Below are positions 29,223 to 37,128 of a stretch of DNA of 64,000 bases, in pieces. The translations under genes and the position numbers were made by a program. Within the stretch, counting starts at the first letter, position 1. Each line of letters opens with the position of its first letter. Below the pieces are notes generated by a model. It had not been told where the DNA came from. It made no database searches and saw nothing but the letters and a program-made list of their open reading frames with translations. Source of the DNA: Clostridium magnum DSM 2767. GTDB taxonomy: Bacteria; Bacillota; Clostridia; Clostridiales; Clostridiaceae. The stretch is taken from NCBI RefSeq assembly GCF_001623875.1, contig NZ_LWAE01000008.1, positions 1-64,000 of the forward strand, written 5' to 3'.

Positions 29223-30027
29223 GTGCGCCCAGCATGGGCGACAGCTTGGTGGTGAAAGTCCACTATGGGGGTTGATAGCACCAACCATTAGCTTACGGCA
29301 AGGGTGTCCATCGTGAGGTGCAATCTGAAGGAAGCCTGCAGCAAAAGTCTGGTCTGACGAACAGAAATCACATATAAGGCTTACTTAAATCGGGTGAGCA
29401 TGCACAACAAAGTTCATCGAAAGCAAACTCAAACTTAAAGTAAACAAGGATAAAAGTGCAGTTGATAGACCTTGGAGAAGGAAATTTCTAGGGTTCACAT
29501 TCTGCCAATGGTATGGCAAGATAGGAATAAGAGTACATGAAAAATCCATAAACAAGTTCAAGGCTAAAGTTAGAAAAATAACATTAAGAAGCAATGCTTG
29601 GGATAAGGACTATAGAATGTTAAAACTTCGTCAGTGAATAATAGGATGGCTCAATTACTTTGGAATAGCTGATATAACAAGGCTAACAAAAGAGTTAGAT
29701 GAATGGACTAGATGAAGACTTAGGATGTGCTTTTAGAAACAGTGGAAAAAGATTAAGACCAAGCACAATAATCTAAAGAAGCTTGGAGTTAAAGAAAGTA
29801 AAGCATGGGAATTTGCTAATACACGAAAAAGCTATTGGCGAATAGCCAACAGCCCCATACTTGCAACAACACTGACTAATTCTTATTTTGAAAAGATAGG
29901 ATATACAAGTATTCATAAAAGGTATAAGAAAGTACATTAATTCTTATTGAACCGCCAAGTACCGAACGGTATGCTTGGTGGTGTGAGAGGTCGCTGAATA
30001 AAATAATTATTCAGCTCCTACTCGATT
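29223..30027 (+). mobile_element. group II intron remnant with decayed maturase
   Basis: The 5' end is GTGCGCCCAGCATGGGCG, a typical group II intron start. The 3' end (about 29950-30027) has a domain V-like hairpin ACCGCCAAGTACCGAACGGT, closing GGTGGTGTGAGAGG, and the terminal CTACTCGATT. In between, three interrupted frames encode the C-terminus of a reverse transcriptase/maturase (FLGFTFCQWYGKIGIRVH, IIGWLNYFGIADITRLTKEL, WEFANTRKSYWRIANSPILA). Domains II-IV and nearly all of the RT domain are deleted and stops are present, so the element cannot move by itself. It sits immediately downstream of a terminator hairpin. Confidence 0.85.
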
Positions 30028-30053
30028 AATAAAAGGTATGAAGTATGCTATTT

Positions 30054-31946
30054 TTAAATGTTAATCTTCTTACGTTTTGCTTCTATTCTTTGAACCATTT
30101 GTTCAGCTGCTTTTACTGGATCAGCTTCTACATAGAATTTAGCACCGTAATCTTCTTCCATCTTATTTAATAGGTAATCTACAGCAAATGGTGAACCTGT
30201 TACAGGAGGAACAACTCCAAGCCATGCATCTATACCACTACCTACTACGTAAGTTCCAATAGCTACAGCTTTTTCTGACATCCATTCTGGAGCAGCACCA
30301 ACTACTGGTAAATCGCTGATATCTACACCTAAATGATTTGCAAGCTCACCAGCAATTTGTAAATTACGGCTGATATCAACACATGAACCTTGGTGAAGAA
30401 TTGGTGGAATACCTAATAAACCACATACAGTTTTAAGTCCAGGACCAGCCAGTTCCTTTGCTTCAGGTAATAATAAACCAGCTTTAGCTACTGCATGAGC
30501 TGCACAACCAGTAACAAGTACTATTACATCATGAGCAATTAGATATTTTATCATTTCTACATGACATGTATCATGTGGATTTTTTGGATTATTACAACCA
30601 ACAATGGCAGCAGCACCTCTAAGAACACCAGATACTACAACATCTGCAAGAGGTTTAACTGTTTGCATTGGACCTATGTTTGAATTAACAACTGTATCAA
30701 GAGCATCTACTATAGTCTCTGTGCTAAATCCAACTACAGCTTTAGATTTTTCATTAGGAATTAAAACATTATCCCTATTTCTATTTTTGTAATTTAATAT
30801 AGCTTCTCTTATTATTTCTTTTGCAGAGTCATATGGTCTGTGTTCTTCAAATTCAATATATGTTGAATCTGTTATTTTAGCTTTTGGTGAAGTTGTTATA
30901 AATTTAGTATGATAAGATTTTGAAAGTTTTGCAAGTGATGGCATTATACATTGAACATCAACTATTAAGGCTTCAACTGCACCTGTTACTACAGCAAGTT
31001 CTTGTTGTAGGAAGTTTCCAGCCATTTTAATACCATGTCTCATGGTTACTTCATTTCCTGTACAACACATACCGCAAACGTTTATTCCTTCTGCTCCTTC
31101 AGCTTTTGCAAGAGCAATAAGTTCAGGGTCTTCAGCTGCTGCTACAATTGATTCTGAAAGTGATGGTTCGTGACCATGCAATATAATATTAACTTGATTA
31201 TCTTCTAATACACCTAAATTAGCTTCAGTTTGTACCGGTGATGGAGTTTTAAATAAAATATCACTAATTTCAGTTGCAATATAAGAACCACCCCATCCAT
31301 CTGCAAGGGATGCTCTCATTGCCATATCATAAAGATTTTTTGCATCTCCTGAACATCCAATATGAGTTGAGTGCATTACGCTAACTATATCTCTATCAAT
31401 TGATCTCGGAGTTACACCAAGTCTGTCCCAAAGTTCTTTTCTTTTTTTAGGCAGAGCTGGAGAGAAAATTAAGTTTCCACGAGGTTTACCAAATTCATTT
31501 AATGCAGCATCAGCTATATCGTGTGCTATATCGTAAACGTCTCTTCCTTCAGTTTCAATACTATATTTTTTAGCAACAGCCATAAGCTTCTTTTCGTCTT
31601 TTATTTGTATTTGTCCGTCTCTTGATGCTTCTTCTAAATAAAGCACTAGTGATCTACCATGATCAGAATGAGCTGCTGAACCAGCTGCACACATTCTAGC
31701 AAAGTTTCTTGCAACTATAACATCTGCTGTAGCTCCGCAAATACCAGCGGATACTCCTTTTCCAGGAGTTGGGCTTACTCTACAAGGCCCCATAGCACAG
31801 TTTCTGCAACATACACCAGCTGAACCAAAACCGCATGGTGTCTTCATAGCTTCTTTTCTATCCCAGGCAGTTTCTACACCATCTTTTTTTGCTTTTTCAA
31901 GCAGCTGATCCTGAGCTGCTTTTATTAATAATCCTCTGTCTTCCAT
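30054..31946 (-). CDS. cooS: anaerobic carbon-monoxide dehydrogenase catalytic subunit
   Basis: This 630-residue Ni-Fe-S enzyme oxidises CO to CO2 or the reverse, as a homodimer with clusters B, C and D. The N-terminal cysteine cluster CGFGSAGVCCRNCAMGPC (about 38-55) supplies clusters D and B. Cluster C ligands appear in HSTHIGCSGDAKN, NVCGMCCTGNE, VGCNN and VTGCAAHAV. Length is normal. The start is supported by AGGGGG upstream. No acetyl-CoA synthase or electron-transfer partner gene is adjacent, so this is a stand-alone CODH, perhaps feeding ferredoxin. A LysR-type regulator is transcribed divergently. Confidence 0.97.
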   Translation of the reverse strand: MEDRGLLIKAAQDQLLEKAKKDGVETAWDRKEAMKTPCGFGSAGVCCRNCAMGPCRVSPTPGKGVSAGICGATADVIVARNFARMCAAGSAAHSDHGRSLVLYLEEASRDGQIQIKDEKKLMAVAKKYSIETEGRDVYDIAHDIADAALNEFGKPRGNLIFSPALPKKRKELWDRLGVTPRSIDRDIVSVMHSTHIGCSGDAKNLYDMAMRASLADGWGGSYIATEISDILFKTPSPVQTEANLGVLEDNQVNIILHGHEPSLSESIVAAAEDPELIALAKAEGAEGINVCGMCCTGNEVTMRHGIKMAGNFLQQELAVVTGAVEALIVDVQCIMPSLAKLSKSYHTKFITTSPKAKITDSTYIEFEEHRPYDSAKEIIREAILNYKNRNRDNVLIPNEKSKAVVGFSTETIVDALDTVVNSNIGPMQTVKPLADVVVSGVLRGAAAIVGCNNPKNPHDTCHVEMIKYLIAHDVIVLVTGCAAHAVAKAGLLLPEAKELAGPGLKTVCGLLGIPPILHQGSCVDISRNLQIAGELANHLGVDISDLPVVGAAPEWMSEKAVAIGTYVVGSGIDAWLGVVPPVTGSPFAVDYLLNKMEEDYGAKFYVEADPVKAAEQMVQRIEAKRKKINI

Positions 31947-31981
31947 TAATAAAATACCCCCTAAACTCTAAAATAATAAAC

Positions 31982-31997
31982 TGTACATTATAGTACA
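31982..31997 (-). promoter_or_regulatory. cooS: palindromic -10 region of cooS
   Basis: TGTAC-ATTATA-GTACA is a palindrome; its minus-strand centre reads TATAAT about 40 nt before the cooS ATG. A matching -35 is not clear. The symmetry may be an operator. Confidence 0.45.
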
Positions 31998-32202
31998 CGG
32001 ATTCAGTTTGAGACTTAAATAACTTGTTTAACTAGTTTTCAAAAATTAATATGAGTAGTATAATATAACATAGTAGGGGTAAACTATACTGATTAATCTG
32101 GGTTTTAGGCAATTCCAAGGTTAAAGAATATGTTTTTGCAAAATTTGTTTTCTTGTTTATAAATTGTTGGAGACTTATAAATAAGAAATCTGAATTTTAC
32201 AT

Positions 32203-32239
32203 AATTCTAATAATTAATGAGTGAGTAATTATTAGAATT
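32203..32239. promoter_or_regulatory. 14-bp perfect inverted repeat in the cooS-lysR interval
   Basis: AATTCTAATAATTA (32203-32216) pairs with TAATTATTAGAATT (32226-32239) around a 9-base loop. No T run follows on either strand, so it is not a terminator. It could be a regulatory site between the two divergent genes (31947-32426). Confidence 0.5.
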
Positions 32240-32426
32240 CCCCCTAATACGTTTACAAGTAAATTATACAATAATTATTAATTTTTGATAAACAACTTAA
32301 ATTTATGCACCTACAACTAAAAGTTTAAGTATCAGCAGCCATTCTTCAACCCTTTTCAATAGACAATAATTTAACAAATTGGTATAATTAATACATAAAT
32401 AGTATTCAAGAAGGTGGTGTACTGAA

Positions 32427-33305
32427 TTGGACATCAAACAATTAAAGTATTTTTTACAAGTTTGTAAGCATAAAAGTTTTTCAAAGGCTGCTAAAGAGAT
32501 TTATATTACGCAGCAAGGTTTAAGTAAGGCAATTAGTAATTTAGAAGAGGAACTCCAATATCCTTTGTTTTATAATACAACTAATGGAATTAGAATAACA
32601 CCTTATGGAGAGTATTTACAAAAGCAATCTGAACATATTGTACAGGAATTTGATTTAATTTTAGAAGGTCTCAATAAAATGGCTAATATCAATGAAGGAA
32701 CTCTAACAGTATGTTTTTCCTTTGGAGTTCTAAATGCACTGTCACCAGATATTATTTCACGCTTTCAAGAAAGTTATCCTAACATTGAATTGATTATAAA
32801 AACATACCCAGATTCAATCTGTGAAGAAGTAGTTATGAATGAATATGTAGATTTAGCTGTGTCCATCGGTCCTGTTAACGAGAGAAACTTTAATTCTACT
32901 GTGATTAAAACACAATATCCTTGCGTTCTTATAAACGAAGAAAACCCCCTTTCAAAAAAAGCCTCTATTGATTTTATAGATTTGAGAAATGAGAAACTTA
33001 TTACGCTAAATGAAAAATTTCATTTTCACCATAATTTCTTTAATAAGTGTAAAGAATCAGGTTTTGAACCCAATATAAGTTTAACTACTTCAGAAATTAT
33101 TACTGTACATAAATCCAGTTATCTTAATGAAGGTATAGGGGTAAGTGTGGATTTTTTTGTTAATGACATTAATTATTCAAATGTTCGTTCAATTCCCTTT
33201 AAAGATCGTTCTTTTCTATGGGAAATCTGCTTAATAACAAAGAAAGACCGATTTGTATCTCATCTAGTAAAATTATTCACAAATTATATGATGGCTCATC
33301 AGTAA
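32427..33305 (+). CDS. LysR-family transcriptional regulator
   Basis: The 292-residue protein has an N-terminal LysR helix-turn-helix (MDIKQLKYFLQVCKHKSFSK, then AAKEIYITQQGLSKAI) and a substrate-binding domain from about 90. The start is TTG, supported by AAGGTGGTG seven bases upstream. It is divergent from cooS, so it may control cooS in response to a small ligand; this is inferred from position only. A terminator follows at 33376. Confidence 0.9.
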   Translation: MDIKQLKYFLQVCKHKSFSKAAKEIYITQQGLSKAISNLEEELQYPLFYNTTNGIRITPYGEYLQKQSEHIVQEFDLILEGLNKMANINEGTLTVCFSFGVLNALSPDIISRFQESYPNIELIIKTYPDSICEEVVMNEYVDLAVSIGPVNERNFNSTVIKTQYPCVLINEENPLSKKASIDFIDLRNEKLITLNEKFHFHHNFFNKCKESGFEPNISLTTSEIITVHKSSYLNEGIGVSVDFFVNDINYSNVRSIPFKDRSFLWEICLITKKDRFVSHLVKLFTNYMMAHQ

Positions 33306-33375
33306 TTTAAAGACAAGCTTTCTAAAAAAGGCTTATTCCCATGTAAAAAATTAAAATGAATGAAGTGGAACTTTG

Positions 33376-33411
33376 AATAAGATAGGGTTTCAAATCCTGT
33401 CTTATTTTTTG
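33376..33411 (+). terminator. terminator of the LysR gene
   Basis: AATAAGATAGG (33376-33386) pairs with CCTGTCTTATT (33396-33406) with one wobble, followed by a T run. The following 33412-33845 is AT-rich and shows no gene. Confidence 0.85.
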
Positions 33412-33845
33412 TTTTTTAAAATATATTTAATTCACCTATAAATATTTATAAATTCTAATAAAGATTACAAAATTAAGGATATATCATCAATTTAATCATA
33501 TGTGATGGTTTTATTACCGGAAACGATTATATTTTATATATATAACTTACCTGATGAATGGATTACATAATAACAGGTATACGGCGTGTTTTGCAAGATT
33601 AATTAGCAATAAAATTAGCAAAACATATTTAAAAAATAAATATTCACAATATTTCTAAAAATATGAGATAATTACAATACTTATATTTTCCGCTCCTATA
33701 TACTAGATATATAAACTTAATATAAAGCAATTTGGTAATATGTCAAGAACAAAATGAAAAGAAAATCAAATGATTTCTTTAAAAATGGGTAACCTTAATA
33801 AACATACAGTCCAATGAGAAAGTATGTTCGTATAATTTATATAGA

Positions 33846-35120
33846 TTAATCTACTCTATTTGAAGAGTAGAGCTGATTTTTAGCCAGCAATCCAAAAATC
33901 ATACGAATAAGTTTACGAGATGTTAGCGCGAGTGCTCGTTTGTGCTGATGTGTAGTTACTTCAGCAAATTTCTTCTGATAGAACTCTTGATATTCAGGAA
34001 TATGGCAAACAACACTTCCTGCAGCTTCTATGAGATAATAGCGTAAATAACGGTTACCAGCTTTGTTCATAGGTGTATTTTCAGCTTTAAAACCTCCAGA
34101 TTGATTTTCTTTCCACACGATGCCAGCGTATTTAGCAATAGCATCATTACTAGGAAATGCATGCACACTTCCTAATTCAGCAAGAATGCCACTGGAGTAA
34201 ACAGGGCCAAAACCAGGAATAGACATTAATATTTTGTATTCCACAGGATTCATTCCCATAACAGCTTTTTCAATGGCTTTGTTAATACCTTTAAGTTCTT
34301 TATCAAAAGCCTGAATACAGTTGAAAGAACAAGCAATAGAGGTTGTTAATGGCTCATACAAACATTTATCAAGACGGTATGAATTACGTGCAGCTTGCTG
34401 CAAAATTTCAGCAGTCATCTGAGGATTAGAAATCCTTTTCCGACTTTTTCTATTGACGAAGTCAACAAGTTCTTCAATTGATGTATTTGCAATATCTTCG
34501 GAAGATAGAAATTCAGTAAGTATTGAAGATGCGGTAGCACCGTATTTATTAGAAAAAGGATGATCTTCTCCCTGTAATAATGCAAATTCGCTGAACTTAA
34601 GAAATACATTGGATAACATGTAAGTTTTTTCTCTAGTTAAGCATTCAACAATATGAAGTCTGTGCCTTGTAAGTCTTTGCAGAGCAAGATATTGAGAACC
34701 ACGCCAAGGTTCAATATGAATTCTGCCAACTCTTGCAAAGTCAGCAATAACAAAAGAGTCAATGCCATCATTTTTATCAAGAGAATTAAAGGATTCTTTG
34801 TAGTTAGCAACTTCCTTAGGATTCAAGCAGTAAACATAAGGTTTGTAAGTCATAAGTTTTTCACTAGCAGATAAAAAATTGGCTATATGTACTCCATAAA
34901 AGGAAGTAGATTCTAAGCCGATTATAACAGCTTTAAAAGTATTGTTTTCTAAAACCTTAACAAGCATGGATTCAAGTTGCTCTGCACCAAATTGCGTATT
35001 AGGAACAGGTTTCATCTTAATCAAGAATTCCTGTTCAAAATTAATAGCAGAGACAACATTTTGTCTCGCACCAATATCGATACCAACAAATAGAGTTGAT
35101 AAGTAATCTAATTTCTTCAT
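33846..35120 (-). CDS. IS110-family transposase (DEDD recombinase)
   Basis: The 424-residue protein has an N-terminal RuvC-like DEDD domain (FVGIDIG for the first Asp, IIGLEST for the Glu, NDGIDSFVIADFAR for the last Asps) and the C-terminal Transposase_20 domain (LMSIPGFGPVYSSGILAELG, then NKAGNRYLRYYLIEAA). It appears complete. An upstream TTG frame start at 35138 overlaps the AAAGGTGGTG ribosome site, so ATG 35120 is taken. Family knowledge says such enzymes are guided by a bridge RNA from the adjacent non-coding end. Confidence 0.93.
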   Translation of the reverse strand: MKKLDYLSTLFVGIDIGARQNVVSAINFEQEFLIKMKPVPNTQFGAEQLESMLVKVLENNTFKAVIIGLESTSFYGVHIANFLSASEKLMTYKPYVYCLNPKEVANYKESFNSLDKNDGIDSFVIADFARVGRIHIEPWRGSQYLALQRLTRHRLHIVECLTREKTYMLSNVFLKFSEFALLQGEDHPFSNKYGATASSILTEFLSSEDIANTSIEELVDFVNRKSRKRISNPQMTAEILQQAARNSYRLDKCLYEPLTTSIACSFNCIQAFDKELKGINKAIEKAVMGMNPVEYKILMSIPGFGPVYSSGILAELGSVHAFPSNDAIAKYAGIVWKENQSGGFKAENTPMNKAGNRYLRYYLIEAAGSVVCHIPEYQEFYQKKFAEVTTHQHKRALALTSRKLIRMIFGLLAKNQLYSSNRVD

Positions 35121-35149
35121 GAAATCACCACCTTTCAAAAATAATGAGG

Positions 35150-35390
35150 AAATTAGAAAGGATTATCCTAATCCAAAGTACTAACTGCAACCTCGCGTAA
35201 TTAGCATTCATCCAGACGCAAAACCTTGCTGGTGGCTGCGAAAGGAGATGCAACATTTGTGTAAGCAGAATATGATACTTTGGTCAGGCTGCAAGCTTTA
35301 CAGGCAATAACACAATGTGTTTTGCAGGAGGAATACAGCAGTAACCTTCGCTAAAGTTCCGTTATGACTATTTTAGCATTAGAAAATCCT
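35150..35390 (-). ncRNA. candidate IS110 bridge RNA region
   Basis: The segment just upstream of the IS110 transposase is non-coding, relatively GC-rich compared with its flanks and full of short complementary stretches (for example GCAAAACCTTGC and AACACAATGTGTT). In IS110-subgroup elements this side encodes the bridge RNA with target- and donor-binding loops. No loops were assigned by eye. Confidence 0.45.
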
Positions 35391-35513
35391 TTAATAAATA
35401 GTAGGTTAAAACAGTATAGATCGGAAAGTATAAGAATCAGCAATACTGAATTGGGAGAATCCCCACTAGAAAAATTGAGATGCTTTCTTAATCTATACAA
35501 AATATAAAAAATA

Positions 35514-35553
35514 AATAAGTTTATAGGCAGTAAATAACTGCTATAAACTTATT
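35514..35553 (+). promoter_or_regulatory. leader hairpin before the methyltransferase gene
   Basis: AATAAGTTTATAGGCAGT pairs with ACTGCTATAAACTTATT, one bulged G. It lies 20 nt upstream of the ATG and just before the GGGGAGG ribosome site. It has no T run, so it may stabilise the mRNA or be a weak terminator of upstream transcription. Confidence 0.45.
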
Positions 35554-35573
35554 ATACGAGGGGAGGATATTAT

Positions 35574-36371
35574 ATGATAATTGTTGGTGAATTAATAAAT
35601 TCAAGTCGTAAAGCTATTTGTCAAGCTGTAAAGGACAAGGATGCTAACTATATAAAGCAGGTGGCAAAAGAACAATATGAAGCTGGTGCTGATTATATAG
35701 ATGTTAATGCAGGTATATTTGTTGAACAAGAATCTGAATATTTAAGATGGTTAGTGCAAAATGTTCAACAAGATTTAGATGTTCCTTGTTGTATAGACTC
35801 ACCAGATCCTAAAGCTCTAGAAGCAGCTCTAACAGTTCATAAAGGTATAGCAATGATAAATTCCATTTCCCTTGAAAAAGAAAGATATGATGCCGTTTTA
35901 CCTATAATAGCTGGAACAGATCTTAAAATAGTAGCCCTTTGCATGGGGGCGGAAGGTATGCCTCAAACCGCTGCTGATAGGTTAAAAATCGCAGATAAAT
36001 TAATAAATGGGTTGGTACAACATAACATACCAATAGATAATATATATGTGGACCCATTAGTACAACCTATAGGAACTAATGATACCTTTGGTATTGAATT
36101 TCTAGATGCGGTACAAACTATTACTACTAAATTCAAAGGTATTCATACAATGTGCGGCTTATCGAACATATCCTTTGGACTTCCAAAAAGGAAATTTATA
36201 AATCAAGTATTCGCAATTATGGCAGTAAGCAGAGGTTTGGATGGACTCATAGTAAATCCTTTGGATAAATCTATGATGGCAAGCTTAATAACAGCAGAAA
36301 CTTTAGCAGGAAAAGATGAATTTTGCATGAACTACTTACAAGCATTTAGAAATAACCTTATGGAACTATAA
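35574..36371 (+). CDS. methyltetrahydrofolate:corrinoid methyltransferase (MtaA/MtgA-type)
   Basis: The 265-residue dihydropteroate synthase-like TIM barrel is of the AcsE/MtgA family. It moves a methyl group between a corrinoid protein and tetrahydrofolate. Typical segments are GELINSSRKAI, EAGADYIDVNAG, DVPCCIDSPDPKALEAAL and TMCGLSNISFGLP. The neighbours are a methanol-specific corrinoid protein gene (truncated) and mtaB, so in methanol use it would pass the methyl group from MtaC to THF and into acetogenesis. Length is normal. It has a strong GGGGAGG site. Confidence 0.88.
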   Translation: MIIVGELINSSRKAICQAVKDKDANYIKQVAKEQYEAGADYIDVNAGIFVEQESEYLRWLVQNVQQDLDVPCCIDSPDPKALEAALTVHKGIAMINSISLEKERYDAVLPIIAGTDLKIVALCMGAEGMPQTAADRLKIADKLINGLVQHNIPIDNIYVDPLVQPIGTNDTFGIEFLDAVQTITTKFKGIHTMCGLSNISFGLPKRKFINQVFAIMAVSRGLDGLIVNPLDKSMMASLITAETLAGKDEFCMNYLQAFRNNLMEL

Positions 36372-36389
36372 GATTAGTGTAGGTTCTTT

Positions 36390-36589
36390 ATCCGATGACT
36401 ACCCGCTCTAATACTCCCATGCTTTATATGAAACTCCTCTTCCTACGTCAGAGGAGTAAGCGATTCGCACCAAATCATAGATTTGGGCTCTCTGCTTAAC
36501 TGTACGTTGGGAGCGGCTACGCCCCTAGATTTGTTCAACTAAGAATCAGGTGGGGTTTGAAACCCATCTGATTAAAGTTTACACTTCAT
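36390..36589 (+). repeat. hairpin-rich dispersed repeat, full copy 1
   Basis: About 200 bp, from ATCCGATGACTACCCGC to ACACTTCATA. Internal hairpins include CTCCTCT..AGAGGAG and CAAATC-ATA-GATTTG, plus a closing helix near CAGGTGGGG..CCCATCTGATT. It matches 46457-46656 almost throughout; a 133-bp form is at 59258. It sits between the methyltransferase gene and the broken mtaC. Confidence 0.9.
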
Positions 36590-36648
36590 AGTTTTCCTTT
36601 TTTAATAAGAATCTCTCTAGCAACTTTAGCAGCTGCATTTGCATCTGA
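36586..36648 (-). pseudogene. inverted C-terminal fragment of a corrinoid protein
   Basis: On the minus strand this reads SDANAAAKVAREILIKKGKL and stop, very like the end of the adjacent corrinoid protein (DAGTAAEVAKEALLKKAQ and stop). It is therefore probably the tail of a paralogous corrinoid-protein gene joined head-on to the truncated mtaC. The similarity is short and judged by eye. Confidence 0.5.
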
Positions 36649-37111
36649 AATGCTTATAGCAGCAAGAGCAATGAGTGCAGGTATGAAGGTACTTGAGCCA
36701 ATACTTGCTCAAACTGGAGTAAAGCCAGTTGGTAAGGCTGTAATAGGTACAGTTAAGGGGGACTTGCACGATATAGGTAAGAATCTTGCAAAAATGATGA
36801 TGAAAGGTGTAGGTATTGAAGTAGTTGACTTAGGTGTTGATGTTTCGGAAACTAAATTTTTACAAAAAGCAGAAGAAATAGGCGCAGATATTGTCTGTCT
36901 TTCTGCTTTGTTAACCACTACAATGCCCGCAATATGTGATACAATAAATTCATTTAAAGAAGCAGGACTTAAGGATAAATATATATTTATGATAGGTGGA
37001 GCACCTGTATCAAGCGATTACGCAAAGAAAGTGGATGCGGATTATTACACTCCAGATGCAGGTACAGCAGCTGAAGTTGCTAAAGAAGCATTATTAAAAA
37101 AAGCCCAGTAA
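36640..37111 (+). pseudogene. mtaC: mtaC corrinoid protein, N-terminal helical domain lost
   Basis: About 153 codons from ATG 36650 encode the corrinoid-binding half: LIAARAMSAGMKVLEPIL (end of the helical domain), the base-off cobalamin motif GDLHDIGK (DxHxxG), LLTTTMPAI and the C-terminal GGAPVSSDYA region. Roughly 65 N-terminal residues of the helical cap are absent. In their place are an inverted corrinoid-protein fragment and the dispersed repeat, and no ribosome site precedes ATG 36650. It is followed 17 nt later by mtaB. It is most likely non-functional, though the Rossmann half is intact. Confidence 0.75.
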
Positions 37112-37128
37112 AAAGGAGGAAAATATAA

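Larger units (their letters stand above)
33846..35400 (-). mobile_element. IS110-family insertion sequence
   Basis: It consists of an IS110-type transposase gene plus the long non-coding segment upstream of it (35121 to about 35400). IS110 elements lack terminal inverted repeats, so exact ends cannot be read here; bounds are approximate. Only one copy is present in the window. Confidence 0.75.

Noticed and set aside
29385..29594. 69-codon minus-strand frame in the intron
   Set aside because: Antisense to the maturase remnant.
30604..30792. 62-codon plus-strand frame over cooS
   Set aside because: Shadow of the cooS coding sequence.
36390..36589. CRISPR-like array
   Set aside because: The repeats in this window are dispersed single copies with internal hairpins, not regularly spaced units with spacers; no cas genes are present.
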